From: Kiritimatiellia bacterium
GTDB taxonomy: Bacteria; Verrucomicrobiota; Kiritimatiellia; RFP12; UBA1067
Direction of reading: 5' to 3'
Assembly (NCBI GenBank): GCA_017936245.1
Contig: JAGBFY010000226.1
Span: 1-11,987, forward strand
DNA length: 11,987 nt
The translations under genes were made by a program, and so were the position numbers. Below are positions 8,601 through 11,987 of this stretch, piece by piece. The notes below the pieces were generated by a model. It was not told the origin of the DNA. It did not search any database and worked only from the letters and a program-made list of their open reading frames with translations. How positions within the stretch are numbered: position 1 is the stretch's first letter; each line of letters begins with the position of its first letter.

Positions 8601-9238
8601 TCATATATCCACATATTACGGTTTTCAAGAGTGACGACACCGTCTTTTATCATGGACTCGATGATCTTGCTGTTTTTCTGGGCAACACACGGCAAAGCGT
8701 CTGCATCAAGCTTCCACGGCGTTGACACAGGCAGTTTCCACTCCAGCACATGCCCGACAAGAATAAGACCCTCCGGACTCTGATAAGCTACATTATCTGA
8801 ATCACGATATTCGATATTCTCAATTCCTGCCGGCGGGGCATAGTTACCATCGACACCATTTTCATTTCCAACTCGCAATGAATCGCGCCCTTTGACAACC
8901 AACTTGCCCTTTCCTTCTACAGACGCACCGTTTTCAAGGGTAAATTCCTTGCCCTCTATAGCGGTGAGGTCAAGCGTCACGGTACCGTTCGTGGCGATGA
9001 TGCCGAAACATGCGAAGCCCGAATCGGTTCCTTCTGCGTATGCGACCTTGATCGTTGCATCGCCTGCAAAATCCAATACGGTACTTTGGTTGTTGCCATA
9101 CTCAACGCCACCGACGGAAAACTTTCCGTTCGAAACTCCGGACACGGAAATCTCCGTCCCGTCAGGAACCTGATATACAGCAGACTGCGCGCAAAATGCA
9201 GTTACGCACAACACACACGACACAATGATTTTGGACAT
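5666..9238 (-). CDS. Secreted surface protein with beta-strand repeats and two concanavalin-like modules
   Basis: This protein has 1190 residues from ATG 9238. That start is preferred over an in-frame ATG at 9265 because AGGAGA (9248-9243) precedes it and it begins directly with a signal peptide (residues 1-20, MSKIIVSCVLCVTAFCAQSA). Residues ~25-510 are Gly/Ser/Thr/Val-rich beta strands resembling autotransporter-associated repeats (FSGSITGTGTL at 276-286, DFSGHVSC at 304-311). Two related modules follow. Module 1 starts at VVFWIDPS (523-530) and ends EVLFFST...EKYLAEKWGL (729-755). Module 2 starts at LAWFDPEAPG (818-827) and ends EIIVYDK...EAYLMWKWMG (1027-1053). Each is followed by a copy of the sequence TGNGSV (770-775 and 1068-1073). 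The module ends match concanavalin/LamG-like domains frequent in PVC bacteria, so carbohydrate or surface binding is plausible. No outer-membrane barrel, PEP-CTERM or other sorting tail is visible at the C-terminus (SPGTVVTVR). The middle of the gene is visibly AT-richer than its neighbours. No catalytic function can be assigned. Confidence 0.78.
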   Translation of the reverse strand: MSKIIVSCVLCVTAFCAQSAVYQVPDGTEISVSGVSNGKFSVGGVEYGNNQSTVLDFAGDATIKVAYAEGTDSGFACFGIIATNGTVTLDLTAIEGKEFTLENGASVEGKGKLVVKGRDSLRVGNENGVDGNYAPPAGIENIEYRDSDNVAYQSPEGLILVGHVLEWKLPVSTPWKLDADALPCVAQKNSKIIESMIKDGVVTLENRNMWIYETDVFPATTTPVSVGAGSELVVILRKAQPEKYFEQAGYSGHTLRNPICISGGGVLNMRSHNLTFSGSITGTGTLRYTETKDGYWTKVADASDFSGHVSCERPNTTLQFGNASFGGDVSMTLCDGSAVELGYNAEDGYATTIGALVGPESGSASLAFPGEKSGTVSIASKTGNVSISGGGYEKTTVMFPSIAVGETLVADGNETLRLSLPDDFASRSDVFVLTRSNGRNVYVRSASSESVDFLDFDVPATGVYKLVAKNGVTYANVPENVQMTVPEGVDASVSVANAGKSNIRMEGGNLAVSRIEHNWRDKVVFWIDPSKLETATLTNEYKITVANDLWVRNATYPTVGTMVDARDGQGSVKLFKQSDTVSTWPILVTNAMNNLSFLSMVYDGLGNRRLRIVKSDTEDYGYFRPAFAIMVFGSQFGGGKAVIGNESGYFQRGGEIGNTNDRIPVTNPIFANGDIATWVNGETVDPSKRGLSGGWEILSIDTSGAVVHGLGFNKAVGTTSNTKGQNYGEVLFFSTTPTAEERIAAEKYLAEKWGLVEDYKDVPLPELRITGNGSVVLKDDFAVSGSFSGSVDLNGKSIVMSEEPLPPGDSVVGGTAPLAWFDPEAPGMMEINGRKVNYILDRMRGDEDGAPVLNSSGRPPLVISESRGFGPSRKWLDYSPYNFWDEKNYNYGRTIRLNKLPTLNITVVPLSARTVFLVQDSVKGGGTPFLSAVGGSGDLIPRLTQWPSMSPDPGLPVWRGTTASIFADGGATYLDGREIDGAVEGFQGRPELLTAVGNRNFTLGTFAYYDYLDLVVDKVDAGEVQGEIIVYDKVLEDDVRKSIEAYLMWKWMGVARDGYSVSENMTLTGNGSVTIASKDQMPKFDAQFTGAAAFGESAFDFTVNGDGSVSGAVDMGAAAISFPAACTANVSFADGMKVGVYPLIKGGEIASETSWTLNLLNGGSRKAVISQNGGMVALEVRSPGTVVTVR

Positions 9239-9242
9239 ACTT

Positions 9243-9248
9243 TCTCCT
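9243..9248 (-). promoter_or_regulatory. Ribosome-binding site fixing the start of the concanavalin-like protein
   Basis: AGGAGA lies 4 nt before ATG 9238 on the minus strand. The longer in-frame alternative at 9265 has no comparable site and would add nine residues (CLRETGES region) in front of a clean signal peptide, so 9238 is the likely start. Confidence 0.7.
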
Positions 9249-9280
9249 GTTTCTCGAAGACACAATCCTACGAGGAGAGA

Positions 9281-9308
9281 AAGATACCAAAATCATTTTT
9301 TTTTTCAA
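9281..9308 (-). promoter_or_regulatory. Possible promoter for the two-gene unit 9238 to 1963
   Basis: In the 104-bp gap downstream of the FAD gene, TTGAAA (9308-9303, five of six consensus bases) is followed by 16 bp and TATCTT (9286-9281, four of six). The predicted start near 9274 would give a leader of about 36 nt. A run of ten A residues begins inside the -35 and fills much of the spacer, which would bend or stiffen the DNA. No convincing terminator hairpin is seen in this gap, so read-through from the FAD gene is also possible. Confidence 0.35.
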
Positions 9309-9342
9309 GCAAAATCTTTATCTTGGCGCTTTCGGGCGAAAT

Positions 9343-10707
9343 TCAGCATCCGAGATTTTTGCAGATTGCCTCAGCCACACCCACGCCCATGCCAATCGCC
9401 GTTCCTGTTATACGGTAGCTTGATTGCGGCATGAAGTCGCCTGATATGCAGCGCCCTGCCATGTAAAGGTTGTCAATATCCCTGGACTGGCAGGATCTGA
9501 GCGGAATCTGATACGGCTTGATCCGTCTGGCAATTGGAGACCCAGCCGGGACCTTCTTGTTCATCGCCTTTGAAACGGCATGCAGGTCAATCCCAAACGA
9601 ACAGGTGCAAAGCGCATCCTCAAACTTGCGCCCGGCAAAACAGTCTTCGAGCGTCAGCGTATATTTCCCGTGCAGCCTGCGCGCCCTGCGGTGCCAGAGA
9701 CGCTCCGCCGAAAAGACGATGCGCAGCCCCTTCCATGCATCCCCGCCCTTGCTGACAAGCGCGTCCGTCATATTGAATATCTCCCTGCGGGCCCGCAGCG
9801 TAGCCTCCGTGATTGCATCCGCGTCATCCACCGGAACATCGTATTCGTGATTTCCCATGAAAGCGAAGAGGCCTTTATTAATACGGAACATTGTAGGATG
9901 TCCATAAGACGGAGTTATTCCTACTTTGTTCAAGGCCGCAAGAAGTTCCAGTTTGGAATTCACGATACGCTTGCCGTTCTTGTCAAAATTATCCGGATGG
10001 TTGGTGAGGTAGCGGGATATTCCGCTTTCATCAGGTATCGCAAGCAGCGCGATCAGCGACGCCGGCTGCTCCGGATCTCCGGGATCATCGCCGCCGACAT
10101 CGAATCCGCACCCGGAAAGCGCACCAAGGTCGCCGTCACCGGTGCAATCCACAAAATACTTTGCGAGCCACGCTTCCCGGCCTTTCTTGGACTCCGTGAC
10201 AACAGCCTCGATCCTCCGTCCGGAAGCATCCTTCACAACCCCGGCTACAGATGTGTGAAGACGTATCCGCATTCCGGCCTCGATGCACATTTCCTCGCAC
10301 ACAAGCTTCATGTATTCAGGCTCATATATCAAGCTGAAACCGTTGGCTTTGGGGCGGCGGTGCTGAATGGCGCCATACTTTTCGAGCCGTCTCTGGATCT
10401 CCTTGTCAAAATCGCTCTTGTTGATGCCGATAAAACAGGAAAGCATTCCGCTCGTCCATATGCCGCCGAGGCATCCCTGAGCCTCAAGAAGAACAACCTT
10501 CGCTCCCTTTCTCGCCGCCGTCACAGCAGCGGCAATTCCGGCAGGCCCGCCTCCGGCGACAAGCACGTCACAGCTCCCTGCGACGGGAACATCACGCGCC
10601 GACTCCTTCACGGCAACTTTGCTTGTGGACACACCAGAAGTGCGCCCCGCAACAACCGCAGACGATGCGGCGACTGCGCTTCCAAAGAAACTTCTTCTTG
10701 TCAACAT
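9343..10707 (-). CDS. Tat-exported FAD-dependent oxidoreductase (FAD_oxidored, PF12831-like)
   Basis: This protein has 454 residues. It begins LTRRSFFGS, a twin-arginine motif, followed by an Ala/Ser/Val-rich hydrophobic stretch to about residue 21, predicting export already folded with cofactor. Residues 47-75 form the Rossmann dinucleotide-binding fold (VLVAGGGPAGIAAA, with the acidic E75 ending VVLLE). FVDCTGDGDLGALSGC (185-200) and the C-terminal NLYMAGRCISGDF...YRITGTAIGMG (413-441) are typical of the FAD_oxidored family. Start ATG 10707 has a strong GGAGGT (10716-10711) three bases upstream. The gene follows GH31 by 48 bp. The family is biochemically poorly defined. Because the neighbours act on glycans, oxidation of a sugar or sugar derivative outside the cytoplasm is an inference; it is not a GMC-type sugar dehydrogenase. 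Family assignment is secure, substrate unknown. Confidence 0.88.
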   Translation of the reverse strand: MLTRRSFFGSAVAASSAVVAGRTSGVSTSKVAVKESARDVPVAGSCDVLVAGGGPAGIAAAVTAARKGAKVVLLEAQGCLGGIWTSGMLSCFIGINKSDFDKEIQRRLEKYGAIQHRRPKANGFSLIYEPEYMKLVCEEMCIEAGMRIRLHTSVAGVVKDASGRRIEAVVTESKKGREAWLAKYFVDCTGDGDLGALSGCGFDVGGDDPGDPEQPASLIALLAIPDESGISRYLTNHPDNFDKNGKRIVNSKLELLAALNKVGITPSYGHPTMFRINKGLFAFMGNHEYDVPVDDADAITEATLRARREIFNMTDALVSKGGDAWKGLRIVFSAERLWHRRARRLHGKYTLTLEDCFAGRKFEDALCTCSFGIDLHAVSKAMNKKVPAGSPIARRIKPYQIPLRSCQSRDIDNLYMAGRCISGDFMPQSSYRITGTAIGMGVGVAEAICKNLGC

Positions 10708-10710
10708 AAG

Positions 10711-10716
10711 ACCTCC
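10711..10716 (-). promoter_or_regulatory. Strong Shine-Dalgarno of the FAD oxidoreductase gene
   Basis: GGAGGT on the minus strand, three bases before ATG 10707, is a near-perfect anti-rRNA match. It supports this start and efficient translation from a message shared with the GH31 gene 48 bp upstream. No clear promoter is visible in 10717-10755. Confidence 0.65.
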
Positions 10717-10755
10717 GTTTATAATGTATTGATTACTGAATTACGATTGCCATCC

Positions 10756-11987
10756 TCACAAATGCTCATAATGCGGCAATCGGGAAAGCGGAACCTTCTC
10801 CAAATGCAATGTCCGTGGACCTTCAATGACCTCACCGAGATCGTCACGCCAGCGTCCCGCCGGCAATTCAACCGTCGCTGAATCATCCTCTTGCACAACT
10901 GGCGCCACAAGATAGCGCGAACCGAGCATGAACTGCTGCATCTTGCGGTCAAACCCCTGATGGGGGAACTGATACTCCATAGACCGGAACACAGGCTCTC
11001 CGGTTTTTGCGGCGTCCGCCGCACATTCAAGTATGTATGAGGCGAAACGGCAGTGCAATTCCGCAAACTTGCGGCAATGATCGAGATTTTCCTTTGAAAG
11101 GACCTTCCAAGGCGCAAGCGAAAACTGCATCATCGGCATCAGCGCCTGCAGCGCACACGAACGCACAAAAAGTTTCTGGTCTATCGTGAATCCGCTTGGG
11201 GGATAGCTGCCGCAGTTTCCGCCGCCTATCATATCCGCCACGGTAAATGCATAGCCGCAAAGCCCTGCGGCCTCCATTTCCGGAATGATGTCCCGCAAAT
11301 CCTTCCACCTGTGCAGTTTGTCCATCAGACGCAAAACGAGCGGCTTGCCGCCGCACTTGTAGCAGCTGCGGATTTCGTTGTAGGGGAACTGTGCGGCGAC
11401 CCGTCCATACTCTTCTATGTAATCGACACCTGTCTGTTCCGGACGATAGAAGCGGACATCCACGCCAGGTGCGAACAGGTGCTGGTCTCCGGCGTCGAAT
11501 TTCAAACCGTCTATGCCATACTTGGAGAGGAACGTCTCAAGCTCATTTACGTAATAGTCTCGACCCTTCGGGTTGGTCAGATCATACACCGCCGATATGC
11601 CGCTCCACCAGCGAACAACCGCCGCGCCCGTCCCCTTCTTCTGATGGCAGAGCAGATCAAGCGCAGCTGTCTTCTTATGGTACCGCAAACGCTTGTACTC
11701 GCGCGAATCCGGCGAAACGAAATGGGCGGTCCACACAAGCGACTTCCACCCCTTATCGCGTATTTTCGCAAACATCCGCTTCGGATCGGGAAAATCCGTA
11801 TCAACAAACGAATAGCAGCCCTGATGCGGCATATAGCCGCCGTCCATCATATAGACACCGCACGGAAAACCGTTATCGGAGATCTCTTCCGTATAATCCT
11901 CAACCGTCTTCTGGGTGGTGCCGCGTATATACAGCTCTATCCAGTTGTTGAACTGCGGCTTCTCGAAAAACTCCGCCGGCGGCATAC
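10756..11987 (-). CDS. Glycoside hydrolase family 31-like enzyme, N-terminus beyond the window
   Basis: The frame is open to the right edge, so the visible 409 residues are the catalytic barrel and C-terminal part; the N-terminal beta-sandwich is missing. Numbering from the first visible Met (11985): GVYMMDGGY (43-51) and WTAHFVSPDS (85-94) fit the early barrel strands. GIDGLKFDAGD (157-167) carries the candidate nucleophile D164. MDKLHRW (221-227) aligns with the usual D-N-x-S-x-W segment, making D222 the candidate acid/base, and TVADMIGGG (248-256) matches the G-A-D-x-x-G-G strand. LPAGRWRD (374-381) and VPLSRLPHYE (398-407) mark a proximal beta domain; no distal domain follows. GH31 includes alpha-glucosidases, alpha-xylosidases, alpha-galactosidases, sulfoquinovosidases and alpha-N-acetylgalactosaminidases. 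The Lys/His/Arg substitutions in the acid/base segment argue against a standard alpha-glucosidase. Export cannot be judged without the N-terminus. It probably shares a transcript with the FAD oxidoreductase. Confidence 0.85.
   Translation of the reverse strand, partial: MPPAEFFEKPQFNNWIELYIRGTTQKTVEDYTEEISDNGFPCGVYMMDGGYMPHQGCYSFVDTDFPDPKRMFAKIRDKGWKSLVWTAHFVSPDSREYKRLRYHKKTAALDLLCHQKKGTGAAVVRWWSGISAVYDLTNPKGRDYYVNELETFLSKYGIDGLKFDAGDQHLFAPGVDVRFYRPEQTGVDYIEEYGRVAAQFPYNEIRSCYKCGGKPLVLRLMDKLHRWKDLRDIIPEMEAAGLCGYAFTVADMIGGGNCGSYPPSGFTIDQKLFVRSCALQALMPMMQFSLAPWKVLSKENLDHCRKFAELHCRFASYILECAADAAKTGEPVFRSMEYQFPHQGFDRKMQQFMLGSRYLVAPVVQEDDSATVELPAGRWRDDLGEVIEGPRTLHLEKVPLSRLPHYEHL

Noticed and set aside
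9239..9265. Upstream in-frame start of the secreted protein at 9265
   Set aside because: It would put nine polar residues before the signal peptide and lacks a ribosome-binding site; ATG 9238 has AGGAGA.
9280..9319. AAAGAT...ATCTTT inverted repeat around the A/T tract, as a terminator of the FAD gene
   Set aside because: It is only a 6-bp AT stem with a long loop that contains the homopolymer; the same bases fit a promoter better.
10720..10725. TATAAT on the plus strand upstream of the FAD gene, as an antisense promoter
   Set aside because: There is no matching -35 and no plus-strand gene downstream; it is likely chance in a short AT-rich spacer.
9580..10881. A 433-codon open frame on the plus strand opposite the FAD oxidoreductase gene
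   Set aside because: It mirrors a gene with clear family motifs, signal peptide and Shine-Dalgarno. The translated product is Arg/His/Pro-rich with no recognisable domain, as expected for an antisense shadow in GC-rich DNA.
1..11987. CRISPR arrays, tRNA or rRNA genes, insertion sequences and phage genes
   Set aside because: I looked for regular direct repeats, terminal inverted repeats, cloverleaf-like segments and transposase or integrase motifs and saw none.

Overview
The window looks like a carbohydrate-degradation locus from a Gram-negative, probably gut-dwelling bacterium of the PVC group (Verrucomicrobiota, Kiritimatiellota or Lentisphaerota). This rests on three things: a XylR-type regulator that joins a sugar-binding domain to an AraC-type HTH, a secreted protein whose concanavalin-like modules end in the '...YL..KWG' signature common in that group, and large secreted hydrolases with no SusC/SusD pair of the Bacteroidota type. 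The taxonomic assignment is an inference; no rRNA or other marker gene is present.

Layout from left to right. Positions 1-605 (minus, cut by the window edge) hold the N-terminal 201 residues of a secreted sialidase-like protein with two Asp-boxes. Positions 606-746 are a divergent regulatory region with a recognisable promoter for the sialidase gene, a -10 box almost touching the regulator start codon, a 13-bp palindrome and a 9-bp inverted repeat. Positions 747-2021 (plus) encode the XylR-type regulator. On the minus strand, in transcription order from the right edge: a GH31 glycosidase lacking its N-terminus (10756-11987), a twin-arginine-exported FAD-dependent oxidoreductase (9343-10707), a 1190-residue secreted protein with two concanavalin-like modules (5666-9238), and a 1232-residue secreted protein that appears to carry two separate TIM-barrel hydrolase domains (1963-5661). 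The last two genes are 4 bp apart and almost certainly co-transcribed. The GH31 and FAD genes are 48 bp apart and probably form the same or a second transcription unit. A 104-bp gap with a possible promoter separates the pairs.

Functional reading (inference): a sialidase, a GH31 enzyme with an unusual acid/base segment and a large enzyme resembling the GH101/GH129 type would fit attack on sialylated, alpha-linked O-glycans such as mucin. The concanavalin-like protein may bind the substrate or the cell surface. The FAD enzyme could oxidise a released or bound sugar, and the regulator could sense a liberated monosaccharide. No transporter, sulfatase, tRNA, rRNA, CRISPR array or mobile element is visible. 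The most unusual items are the two-barrel protein and the structured operator-like region between the sialidase and regulator genes.
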